A DNA stretch of 64,000 bases, taken from Blastopirellula retiformator. GTDB taxonomy: Bacteria > Planctomycetota > Planctomycetia > Pirellulales > Pirellulaceae. How positions within the stretch are numbered: the stretch's first letter is position 1; every line of letters starts with the position of its first letter. The notes beneath the pieces were generated by a model. That model was not told where the DNA came from and did not search any database. It was given only the letters and a program-made list of their open reading frames with translations. Location of the stretch: assembly GCF_007859755.1 (NCBI RefSeq), contig NZ_SJPF01000001.1, positions 496,001 to 560,000 on the forward strand, in the 5' to 3' direction. Made by a program: the position numbers and the translations under genes. Below are positions 54,950-62,830 of the stretch, in pieces.

Positions 54950-54984
54950 CAAAAACAAGCGGCGGAGTTTGGGGCTCCGCCGCT
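54950..54984 (-). terminator. Intrinsic terminator of the ABC exporter operon
   Basis: A perfect 10-bp stem, AGCGGCGGAG/CTCCGCCGCT, with a 7-nt loop, followed on the minus strand by TGTTTTTG. It lies 31 bp after the last gene of the operon and 55 bp before the kinase ATG, so the kinase has its own promoter. Confidence 0.85.
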
Positions 54985-55014
54985 GTTAAGAATACGCGTT
55001 TTTTTCGCAGGAAG

Positions 55015-56700
55015 CTATTCCGCGGCCGGGGTCATCGGTTTTTCGGCCGGCTTTTCGTCGGCTGGTTTTTCGGCCGCCGGTTCTTCCATCGGTTCCGAAG
55101 ACTCTTCAGCCGAGTCGTCCTTCGGCGCTGAGGCCGGAGGCGCCGGACGCTGGAAGCCCTCAATATGGATTTCCATCAAGTCCATCAGCGGGAAGTCGGC
55201 CGGCAACGTTTCGCCAAGCTGTTCCAGCAGTTGGGCGTAGGTCTTCAGGTCATCCGACAAGTCGCCGCTGGCGGCGTCGTCCTTCAGATCGGGGTGCTCT
55301 TTGTAGATCTCGGCCCACAACGTCCAGGCTTGATCGTACAAGTCGCGAGCTTCGACCAAGTTCGCTTCCTCGAAGGCCTGGTTGGCCTGGTAGACGAGGC
55401 TGCGGGCCTTGATCGCCCGGTCGGTCATTTCGGTCGAGGAACGGGTGTTCCAGTAGTCGAAATGGACGACGCTTTTTTGCTTGTCGATAATCCCTTGCAG
55501 GAATTCGAGGTCGGTAATGTCACGCGCCAAACGGCGGAACTCCAGCGCCAACTTCGGATCCTTGATCTGCTTGATGATCTCTTGCGAGGTCGGCTTGATC
55601 GCCTCTTTCGCTTTGCGAGCGGCCAGCGCTTGTTCGCCGGTTCGACCTTCCGCCGGAATCGCAAGCGCGGTGGCTTGATCGGCCGGCAGTTCGGCTTTCT
55701 TCTTTTCGCGGATCGTTTGTTCGATCGGGCCGACCAGCTCTTTCGAGCGCGCGTGCAGCGTTTTCAGTTGATCGGCGTACCGCTTAAAGTCGTTCAGCTT
55801 GACCGGAATGCCCCAGCTGGTCGGCAAGTCGCGATCGCCGTAGTCGCCGGTCCATTCGTCATTGCCCTTTTGCCACGCGGTCTGCGCGGTGTCGCCGATG
55901 GCGCCTTCTTTCTCGATGAACTCGGCGAAGCTCATCATCCGCTTCGGCGAATTGGAGAAGAAGATCGCCGGCGACGCATTGCCGATTTTGCCGGCGCCGG
56001 TGTCGACGACCCGTTCGGCCCATTGGTTCCAAAGGCGAGCGACCAGCCAGTTGTCAGGCTTATTGCCGACGCCGACGGCGTTTTGCTCGACGCTAGAGCC
56101 TGCCTTGCTGAGGTACTCGTCGATCTCGATGTGGAACTCTTCGTCTTCGGGGAAGATTTCGCGGTACTGCGCCTTCTCGTCTGCATAACCAAACTTGATG
56201 CCGAAGAAGTGGGCGACCGAGTTCATCAATTTCGGTTCGTCGAAGTTGTACTTCGTACCGGCCATCTGATACTCCAGGCCCTTCTTGACCCACAGATAGC
56301 GGTGGCGATAGTTGTCGAACTCACGCGAGATGTTGTACGACAAGTTCCAGGCCTGGTATTCCCACACACTAAGGAAGTGGGGGTTCAGGTGCGTAATCTG
56401 TTCGCAGATCGCGTTGACGTGATCGTACTGCTCGGTCTTCTGGTATTCGTTCAGCTGATTCCACAGGATCAGCGTCGCGATGCCGTCCATCCCCAGCATG
56501 CTCAGACGCATCGCTTCGCTGGTCGGATCGATCTCCCCCAGTTCGGCTTTGGCGATGCGGTATTCGGCTCGTTTCTGCGCGAGCAAGCCGCCAGGGCTAT
56601 CGGGCCCGGTCGGCGGCTGACTCAAAAAAGAGTTCAGAATCAACAGGCCGACAATGCAAGCCCCATAGATGATCTTGCGACGAAATGAATCGCTTTTCAT
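55015..56700 (-). CDS. Accessory membrane-anchored protein of the ABC exporter operon
   Basis: 561 residues. One N-terminal transmembrane helix (KIIYGACIVGLLILNSFLS) is followed by a large helical domain with TPR-like features (YDHVNAICEQITHLNPHFLS, AYEEANLVEARDLYDQAWTLW type pairs) and a C-terminal Glu/Pro/Lys-rich disordered tail of about 60 residues. The family is not recognised. Its ATG overlaps the stop codon of the permease gene by 4 bp (ATGA), so translation is coupled, and it is the last gene before a terminator. It may gate or bind the substrate of the exporter outside the membrane, or connect it to the cell wall. This arrangement is seen in planctomycete genomes as far as I know (tentative). 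Confidence 0.8.
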   Translation of the reverse strand: MKSDSFRRKIIYGACIVGLLILNSFLSQPPTGPDSPGGLLAQKRAEYRIAKAELGEIDPTSEAMRLSMLGMDGIATLILWNQLNEYQKTEQYDHVNAICEQITHLNPHFLSVWEYQAWNLSYNISREFDNYRHRYLWVKKGLEYQMAGTKYNFDEPKLMNSVAHFFGIKFGYADEKAQYREIFPEDEEFHIEIDEYLSKAGSSVEQNAVGVGNKPDNWLVARLWNQWAERVVDTGAGKIGNASPAIFFSNSPKRMMSFAEFIEKEGAIGDTAQTAWQKGNDEWTGDYGDRDLPTSWGIPVKLNDFKRYADQLKTLHARSKELVGPIEQTIREKKKAELPADQATALAIPAEGRTGEQALAARKAKEAIKPTSQEIIKQIKDPKLALEFRRLARDITDLEFLQGIIDKQKSVVHFDYWNTRSSTEMTDRAIKARSLVYQANQAFEEANLVEARDLYDQAWTLWAEIYKEHPDLKDDAASGDLSDDLKTYAQLLEQLGETLPADFPLMDLMEIHIEGFQRPAPPASAPKDDSAEESSEPMEEPAAEKPADEKPAEKPMTPAAE

Positions 56701-58529
56701 CCGGCGATCTCCCGCGTTTTCAGGAAGAAGTAACCTGTCGTCACCAGGCAGACGAAAAAGGCGAAGACGATCAACAATTGTTGAATCATCACGACGCCCG
56801 GAATGTTATAGCCGTCGACGACGAATCGATGCGTATCCAGCTGCGTGTAGTCAGGCAGCATGTTCACCATGACGCGTAACGCGTCGAAGAACCGCGAGTC
56901 GATAAACTTGACGATCGGCACATAGGCGCCATCGTCAAGGTCGACCATCACGTTTTTCTGATTGAAGAGGCGAATCGACGATTCGACCGGACCGCCGCCG
57001 AACCACTCGCCGTTGGCCAGCTGGCGAACGCTCTCGGCGAAGTAGCCGTAACCCAAGGCGATCAGCGACGCCAGAGCGGCGACCGGTCCATTGAGGAACG
57101 TGCTGAAGACCAGGCCGAACGTGATGACCATGATCATCTGGAACCACATGCTGATGTAAGCCTTGACGAAGTTCCAGAAGAACGAGCCGTTGCTTTTCAG
57201 GATGAAGACCGAGTTCTGGGCGACGCCGTAATACTGGCCTCGTTCCGAACATTGAATCACCAATTCCAGCTTGCCGTCGGCGTTAGTCAGATCCTTGATC
57301 AAGTCCAGATTGGGCGCCGTCGGGTCGATGTCGGAATTCTCTTGTGATCGCGAAACCAGGATGTCGTCCGCTTCTTCTTTGGCGGTAAAGGGAACCGCTC
57401 GCGAGCGAATGTCGAGGTCGGGGTGCTTGAAGTAGTACGAACCGCGAATGCCGCTGACGATGTCCCCCTTGTAGGTCCGGAAGACTCGCAGGTTGAACTC
57501 GAGCGGCAGTTCGCCTTCTTCGTTCAACAGGTCTTCCGACATGTCGAAGGTGAAGACGGCGGCCGATAGGGTACCCCCTTCGATGTGACCGTAGTAGTCC
57601 CATTCGTTACCGACGTTGATCCCTTTTTTGGCCGGTTCGCCGCCTCGATCGAGGAAGCGAATCGTGCCGAGGTGGCGGACGCGGGCCTGCAGCATTTCTT
57701 TCGGACCCGACACCGTGAAGGTGCCGTCCTCATTGCGGGTCACTTCGTGAGTGTGCTGACGTTCGCGAGCGGTGACTCCGTCTCCTTCGGCGTCAATTGT
57801 GAAGGGGTGGCTATGACCGACGTTGTAGGTCGTTTCCCCTTCCCAGCCGATCACCTGCTTGTCGCCGGTCGTTTCATCGACGGTGGTCAGCTCGGTAACC
57901 GTTTGCGGATCGACCTGATGCGTGTGGTCGAGTCCGCGGTAGAGAAAGACGTACGAGAAGAGCCCCATCGCGACGAGCATGATCGAGCCGACGCCGATGT
58001 AGCCGAACAGCCGTCCCAGGAAGATTTCCCAGTGGAGGACCGGCTTGGTGTAAATCGTGTAGATCGTCTTGTTTTGAATGTCGGCCGGCAGACTGAAGAC
58101 GCTGATCAAGATGCACATCAACAGCAGCAGCCAGTTTTGGAAGGTCAGCACAAAGCTCAAGTAGAGCCGCACCGGCGATTCCGACGTTGGGGTGATGTAC
58201 CAGCCCGAGAAGAGCAGCACCACCATAAAGAGCGCAAACGCCACCAAAGCTCGCTTGCGAATCGCTTCCTGGAAGGCGAGCCAAGTCATCGCGCCAACCC
58301 GACGAGGCGAAATCGACAGTAGTTCCGGCACCGCTTCGACCGCGGTTCGCCCGACGGCGTAAAACGCCTCGAAGGGGCCGTTGCGAATCGACGAGACGAT
58401 GAACCCCATCAGGGCCCCGGCCACCGCCAGGATCGCCAGCGCCGAACAGAAGACCACCAAGCCGCCCAGGTGATCGGCGCCGGGCAGCAGCCAGTCGTTC
58501 AGCGAGAAAATATCGTTTTCGATTCCCAT
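56697..58529 (-). CDS. ABC-2-type transporter permease
   Basis: 610 residues. N-terminal transmembrane helices (LVVFCSALAILAVAGALMGF and ALVAFALFMVVLLFSGWYI) are followed by two more, a large extracytoplasmic domain of about 250 residues with many charged positions (from about 220 to 440), then three or four C-terminal helices (FGLVFSTFLNGPVAALASLI and IPGVVMIQQLLIVFAFFVCL). The layout fits ABC-2-type exporter permeases. It is between the ATPase gene and the accessory gene on the same strand, overlapping the latter by 4 bp. The exported substrate is unknown. Confidence 0.87.
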   Translation of the reverse strand: MGIENDIFSLNDWLLPGADHLGGLVVFCSALAILAVAGALMGFIVSSIRNGPFEAFYAVGRTAVEAVPELLSISPRRVGAMTWLAFQEAIRKRALVAFALFMVVLLFSGWYITPTSESPVRLYLSFVLTFQNWLLLLMCILISVFSLPADIQNKTIYTIYTKPVLHWEIFLGRLFGYIGVGSIMLVAMGLFSYVFLYRGLDHTHQVDPQTVTELTTVDETTGDKQVIGWEGETTYNVGHSHPFTIDAEGDGVTARERQHTHEVTRNEDGTFTVSGPKEMLQARVRHLGTIRFLDRGGEPAKKGINVGNEWDYYGHIEGGTLSAAVFTFDMSEDLLNEEGELPLEFNLRVFRTYKGDIVSGIRGSYYFKHPDLDIRSRAVPFTAKEEADDILVSRSQENSDIDPTAPNLDLIKDLTNADGKLELVIQCSERGQYYGVAQNSVFILKSNGSFFWNFVKAYISMWFQMIMVITFGLVFSTFLNGPVAALASLIALGYGYFAESVRQLANGEWFGGGPVESSIRLFNQKNVMVDLDDGAYVPIVKFIDSRFFDALRVMVNMLPDYTQLDTHRFVVDGYNIPGVVMIQQLLIVFAFFVCLVTTGYFFLKTREIAG

Positions 58530-58613
58530 TGAATCGCTTTACCTAAACTAAGCCAAGTAAGAGAGAGAATGAAGCGTCGCCGCTGGAGCGCGACTTCCCA
58601 CGAAGTTCCTGAA

Positions 58614-59558
58614 CTAGCTGTCCGAATCGTCCCGATCGACGCGAGCGCGACGACCCGGTCGGGCTTCGCTGTCGCGGACGATGCTGAGGAACAGTTCTTC
58701 CAACGTGGTCGTCGGATTCTCGATGTCGATCAGTTCGGCCTCGTGACGCTGGATCACCTGGCGAATCTCTTCCTTGGCCGCTTCCGATAGGCCGCGGGTG
58801 CGGATCTGCGTTTCGTCGCGGACTTTGAGCAACGCGTCGACGCGGCCCATTTCTTTCAGTTCGCCCTGATGCAAGATCGCGATACGATCGGCGACGTCCT
58901 GCAAGTCGGCCAACTGGTGGCTGGTGACCAGAACCGTTTTGCCCTCCGACCGCAGTCGCAGGATCAGGTCCTTCATCTCGCGAATGCCGAGCGGATCGAG
59001 ACCGGTCGTCGGTTCGTCGAGGAAAATCAGTTCCGGGTCATTGATCAGCGCCTGAGCGAGACCGATGCGGCGGGTCATACCTTTGGAATATTCTTTCAGC
59101 TGACGACGTTCGGCCCACTTCAGGCCGACCATGTCGATCAGCTTGTCGACCCGTTCGTGACGGACCGAAGCCGGCATGTCGAACAGGCGGCCGTAGAATT
59201 CGAGCGTTTCGCGAGCGCTGAGGAAGCGATAGAGATACGATTCTTCCGGCAGGTAGCCGATTCGCTCTTTGATGCTCACCTTCGATGGGTCTTCGCCAAA
59301 GACGAGGGCCTGACCGCTAGTCGGGAAGAGAAGTCCCAGCAGCAGCTTCATTGTGGTCGACTTGCCGGAACCGTTCGGTCCGAGCAGACCGAAGATTTCG
59401 CCACGACGCACTTCCAAGTCGAGCGCCTTGAGCGCGCGGACTTTTTGGCGTCCCCAGAAATCGCGGTAAACCTTGGTGAGATTACGAGTTTCGATAACGA
59501 TTTCATTGGAGGCTGCGGACGAAGCTGCCGCAGAGTCCATGGTCTCGGTCGTCGCCAT
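58614..59558 (-). CDS. ABC transporter ATP-binding protein
   Basis: 314 residues from the ATG at 59558 (MATTET); an in-frame TTG further upstream gives 23 residues without likeness. Walker [20 protein letters not shown] (about 62-80), Q-loop, signature [15 protein letters not shown] (the usual LSGGQ is replaced by YSKGM, a form common in this exporter subfamily), Walker [14 protein letters not shown] and the H-loop TSHQL are all present, followed by a C-terminal domain of about 90 residues. It energises the permease encoded 84 bp downstream. The ends of the operon are the gap before this gene and the terminator at 54950. Confidence 0.93.
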   Translation of the reverse strand: MATTETMDSAAASSAASNEIVIETRNLTKVYRDFWGRQKVRALKALDLEVRRGEIFGLLGPNGSGKSTTMKLLLGLLFPTSGQALVFGEDPSKVSIKERIGYLPEESYLYRFLSARETLEFYGRLFDMPASVRHERVDKLIDMVGLKWAERRQLKEYSKGMTRRIGLAQALINDPELIFLDEPTTGLDPLGIREMKDLILRLRSEGKTVLVTSHQLADLQDVADRIAILHQGELKEMGRVDALLKVRDETQIRTRGLSEAAKEEIRQVIQRHEAELIDIENPTTTLEELFLSIVRDSEARPGRRARVDRDDSDS

Positions 59559-59908
59559 AGAGGAGCTAAACCTGCCAAATTGGAGAAGCGAGAAGGAAAT
59601 ATCGGATGTGAATGACGCCGCGTGCAAGCGACAGCAGAGCTAGCTCTACAACATCGCTACGCATCAACCCTGGCAATCGTTCGCCGCGTCTTTTCCATTT
59701 TTCCGCCCCTGTCCGGGGAAGATAAAAGGGGAAGACGTAAAAGGTTGACTATAGATGGGCGGAGGGCCAGTCGCAAGGAAACGAGGTTCCTCGCCCTCCA
59801 GGTTTCACTCGATCTTCTTTGATTTGTCCCGATTCGCCCGTTCCTGCAGCCTGTATGGGTTACTTGTCTTGCCAACTGTGTCCGTTTCTTTGGGGGGATG
59901 GGTCCTGA

Positions 59909-59937
59909 TTGACCCGTCACCACTATTGATACATAAT
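59909..59937 (+). promoter_or_regulatory. Strong sigma-70-type promoter of the DUF1559 gene
   Basis: TTGACC (59909-59914) and CATAAT (59932-59937) with 17 bp between; each matches 5/6 of consensus. The ATG of the DUF1559 gene is 67 bp downstream. Confidence 0.65.
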
Positions 59938-59956
59938 CTCACCCATGTGGTGAGAT
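59936..59956. promoter_or_regulatory. Candidate operator overlapping the promoter
   Basis: A perfect 8-bp inverted repeat, ATCTCACC-catgt-GGTGAGAT, starting on the last bases of the -10 box and covering the likely start site. The position and symmetry are those of a repressor site for a dimeric regulator. Confidence 0.5.
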
Positions 59957-60003
59957 AAGTTCTCAATTTCAATAATGTTTTTTCAATTGCGTGGTGCTGA
60001 GGA

Positions 60004-61029
60004 ATGAAGAAGTTGGCAGGCAAAGGCTTTACCCTGGTAGAGCTGCTGGTTGTGATCGCCATTATCGGCGTCTTGATCGCTCTGTTGTTGCCTGCGGTTC
60101 AGCAGGCTCGCGAAGCGGCTCGGCGGATGTCGTGTACCAATAACATGAAGCAGCTGACGCTCGCTTCGCACAACTACCACGATACGTTTTTGCGATTCCC
60201 GATGACCCGGGAAAGCTCGGGCGGATGGTCGATTCAGGCTCGACTGTTGCCCTACATCGAGCAGGTTTCGTTGCAAAACGCGATCGAGTTCCATGTTCCC
60301 TACAACGAATACCTGACCGGTACGCATGCCGGGCTCGTCTTCGGTTCCGACAGCCGACGGCTGCCGGCGCTGCGCGTCGACGCCCTGTTATGCCCGTCCG
60401 AAATCAACGACCAGACTCGTCTGGATGGCAGTGGCGATCCGCAGCATTACCCGCTCAATTACGTCGTCAATCAAGGACGCTGGGTCGTCTGGGATGGCGC
60501 AAAAGGGGGCGAAGGGGGCTTTACGGTCGAGAAATGCACCAACATGGCGTCGATCACCGACGGGACCAGCAATACGCTCGCTTTTGCCGAGGCGCATGCC
60601 TTTACGCTGTATGACCGCGATACCGAGACCTACAGCGACAAGACGATGCCGACGCTCAGCGACATGCAGACCTACATGGATGGCGTCGTCGACAGCACGA
60701 CGCGCGATTCGGGACATACCGAATGGGTCGACGGCCACGCTCACCACAGCGGCTTCACCACGTTCTTCCCCCCCAATACGCAGTTTGTCGATAGCAACGG
60801 CAAGCGGCAGTCGCTCGATTTCACCAACAATCGAGAAAGCCGGGTTACCGCGACCAGTCAGGCGCCGACGGTCGCTGCGGTGACGGCTCGTAGTTTTCAC
60901 CCTGGCGTCGTTAACGTGTCGTTCATGGATGGCTCGGTCTCGCGGGTTTCCGACACGATCGATCTCGATACATGGCGAAATCTCTCGACCCGAGCTGGGG
61001 GAGAGGTAATCGACCGTAGCGCGTTGTAA
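60004..61029 (+). CDS. DUF1559 protein with prepilin-type N-terminus
   Basis: 341 residues. [20 protein letters not shown] (residues about 7-26) is a pilin-like class III signal and membrane helix, followed by [19 protein letters not shown] and the DUF1559 domain; the C-terminal [19 protein letters not shown] carries the H-X9-DG motif. Compared with the copy at 31208 it has a longer central insert with a His-rich segment ([10 protein letters not shown]) and no adjoining lipoprotein gene. It has its own strong promoter with an overlapping palindrome. It is a pseudopilin-like surface protein of unknown role, one of many expected in this genome. Confidence 0.93.
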   Translation: MKKLAGKGFTLVELLVVIAIIGVLIALLLPAVQQAREAARRMSCTNNMKQLTLASHNYHDTFLRFPMTRESSGGWSIQARLLPYIEQVSLQNAIEFHVPYNEYLTGTHAGLVFGSDSRRLPALRVDALLCPSEINDQTRLDGSGDPQHYPLNYVVNQGRWVVWDGAKGGEGGFTVEKCTNMASITDGTSNTLAFAEAHAFTLYDRDTETYSDKTMPTLSDMQTYMDGVVDSTTRDSGHTEWVDGHAHHSGFTTFFPPNTQFVDSNGKRQSLDFTNNRESRVTATSQAPTVAAVTARSFHPGVVNVSFMDGSVSRVSDTIDLDTWRNLSTRAGGEVIDRSAL

Positions 61030-61167
61030 CGGCTGCAACGATTACAAAGCGAATCGCTAGACAAGTGCAAAAATTACAAACAAGCGGCAGAGGTGAGTTC
61101 GGTCTGTTTGTCGTAAGTGGTTGTTTCGTAAAGAGATCGGTCGAATCGTGGAGATTGCCAGTCGTTT

Positions 61168-61183
61168 CGGCACGGCTTGTGCA
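61168..61183 (+). promoter_or_regulatory. Candidate sigma-54 (-24/-12) promoter
   Basis: CGGCACGGCTTGTGCA fits TGGCACG-N4-TTGCA with the invariant GG and GC ten bases apart and two mismatches at less conserved positions. No enhancer-binding site was identified. Weakly supported, since such matches can arise by chance. Confidence 0.35.
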
Positions 61184-61270
61184 TTACTGATCTGGCAGAA
61201 TCCTGGACGTGAACCCTTCCCGAAGTAGCGTCTCTCCGCACTCTCCGACAGACCTCCGTTTGAGATCCTC

Positions 61271-61307
61271 GCCGGTTCAGGCCTCCCGCAGCCGAACCGG
61301 CTTTTTT
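61271..61307 (+). terminator. Intrinsic terminator
   Basis: A perfect 8-bp stem, GCCGGTTC/GAACCGGC (61271-61278 and 61294-61301), followed by six T (61302-61307). It lies about 240 bp after the DUF1559 stop and 70 bp before folC, so it ends either a long DUF1559 transcript or a separate short RNA. Confidence 0.75.
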
Positions 61308-61376
61308 GTTTCTTGGCGCCACTTCTGTGGTCTCATCCCAACGACATATTCCGGCCGGGCAAGTAAACTCAAACGA

Positions 61377-62771
61377 ATGGACGGAAAACCCGCAGCATCG
61401 CCGGAAGGCGTCGAATTGGCGACTCCTGAGATTGGTTCGTATGACGAGGCGATCGGCTTTCTGATGGGTCGCATCAACTACGAACGCTCGGCGTTCATCC
61501 CGTACCGGAGCCCGCAGTTTCACCTCGCCCGGATGCGGCGGTTGGATGAGCTGCTCGGCAACTTGGTCGATCAGCTGAAAATCGTCCACATCGCGGGGAC
61601 CAAAGGAAAAGGTTCGACGGCGACCGTGCTGAGCGCGATTCTGGAAGCGGCCGGCAACCAGGTCGGGCTGTTCAGTTCGCCCCATCTTGAGCGTCTGGAA
61701 GAACGTTTCGCCGTCAATCGAGTTCCCTGTGCCGCCGAAGACGTCACCCAGCTGATGCGGGCGATCGCGCCCGTCGTGGTGCAGATCGACGCCGAGCGCG
61801 ACGGGGATGGTCCGACCTATTTCGAGATCACCACCGCGATGGCGCTGCTGCACTTCGTCCGCAGCGGCGTCGATGCGGCGATTCTGGAAGTGGGGCTGGG
61901 AGGCCGGCTCGACTCGACCAACATTTGCCGTCCGCTCGTTTCGGTGATTACCACGATCAGTCGCGATCACATGGCGCTATTGGGCGATACGCTGCCCGAG
62001 ATCGCTGGCGAGAAGGCGGGGATCATCAAGAGCGAAACGCCGGTCGTCTCCGGCGTCGAGCAACCCGAGCCGGCCGCTGTGATCCAGCGGATCGCTGCGC
62101 AGAATGCAGCTCGATTGATCGAGATCGGCCGCGACTTTGTGGTCCAGCCAACCGGACAGAGCACGTTTGACCTGACTTGGCGACTGGGAGAGCAAAGCGG
62201 TTCGCTCACCAACTTGGCCTGCCAGATGCCAGGCAAGCATCAAATGCGGAACGCCGGCGTCGCGGTGATGATCGCCAAGACGCTCGAGTCGCGCGGCTTT
62301 GCGGTCAGCGAAGAGGCGATCCGAAATGGATTGTCGATTGCCCAGTTGCCTGGTCGAATCGAACGCCTGGCGGACCAGCCGGTCGTCTACGTCGACGCGG
62401 CCCACAACGACGCTTCGATTACCGCGCTGATCGAAGTGCTAAGCGATTTGCCGGTCGAACGCCGCCGCTTGGTCCTCGCCCTTTCGAGCGACAAAGAGTA
62501 TCGCGAGATCCTGCGGTTGGTCTTGCCCCACTTCGACGAAGTCTGGTTTACCCGCTACGCCACCAATCCCCGCGCGATTGGTCCGGCCCAACTAGAAGCG
62601 GCGGCGGTACAGCTGCCAACCGGACGCCGCAGCGTGATTCGCCATCTGGTCGATGACCCGCAACAGGCGTTCGCCGACGCAATCGCCGCATCGGGCGAAA
62701 ACGATCTGCTGTGCGTGGCGGGGTCGTTCTTTATCGCCGGCGAGTTCCGTCGCTTCTTTCGCGGTGAGTGA
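61377..62771 (+). CDS. folC: Folylpolyglutamate synthase / dihydrofolate synthase
   Basis: 464 residues from the ATG at 61377 (MDGKPAASPEG); an upstream in-frame start crosses the terminator hairpin and is rejected. The Mur-ligase-type ATP loop IAGTKGKGSTATVLSAI (about 74-90), SSPHLERLEERFAVN, the EVGLGGRLDSTN catalytic segment and ISRDHMALLGDTL match FolC. The C-terminal domain has VDAAHNDASITALIEVL where relatives have DGAHNP. It adds glutamate to dihydropteroate and to folates in the cytoplasm. The protein looks complete. It is convergent with the following partial gene by 60 bp. Confidence 0.93.
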   Translation: MDGKPAASPEGVELATPEIGSYDEAIGFLMGRINYERSAFIPYRSPQFHLARMRRLDELLGNLVDQLKIVHIAGTKGKGSTATVLSAILEAAGNQVGLFSSPHLERLEERFAVNRVPCAAEDVTQLMRAIAPVVVQIDAERDGDGPTYFEITTAMALLHFVRSGVDAAILEVGLGGRLDSTNICRPLVSVITTISRDHMALLGDTLPEIAGEKAGIIKSETPVVSGVEQPEPAAVIQRIAAQNAARLIEIGRDFVVQPTGQSTFDLTWRLGEQSGSLTNLACQMPGKHQMRNAGVAVMIAKTLESRGFAVSEEAIRNGLSIAQLPGRIERLADQPVVYVDAAHNDASITALIEVLSDLPVERRRLVLALSSDKEYREILRLVLPHFDEVWFTRYATNPRAIGPAQLEAAAVQLPTGRRSVIRHLVDDPQQAFADAIAASGENDLLCVAGSFFIAGEFRRFFRGE

Positions 62772-62830
62772 CGCCGCCCCATCGCTTTCGTTTGGCCCAT
62801 GTCTCGAGTTCGTGTCGAGCCACAATCCGG

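Larger units (their letters stand above)
59559..60003. other. Divergent intergenic region holding the DUF1559 promoter
   Basis: Upstream of the ABC operon (minus) and the DUF1559 gene (plus). It contains a strong promoter (59909-59937) with an overlapping palindrome (59936-59956). The remainder shows no gene. Confidence 0.55.
61030..61376. other. Intergenic region with candidate sigma-54 promoter and terminator
   Basis: 347 bp between the DUF1559 gene and folC. It holds a -24/-12-like element at 61168 and a hairpin with six T at 61271-61307. A short transcript of about 110 nt between them is possible; no ORF of its own is supported. Confidence 0.45.

Noticed and set aside
55165-56688. 507-codon plus-strand ORF opposite the ABC accessory gene
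   Set aside because: Antisense shadow; the minus strand has a membrane anchor, operon overlap and terminator.
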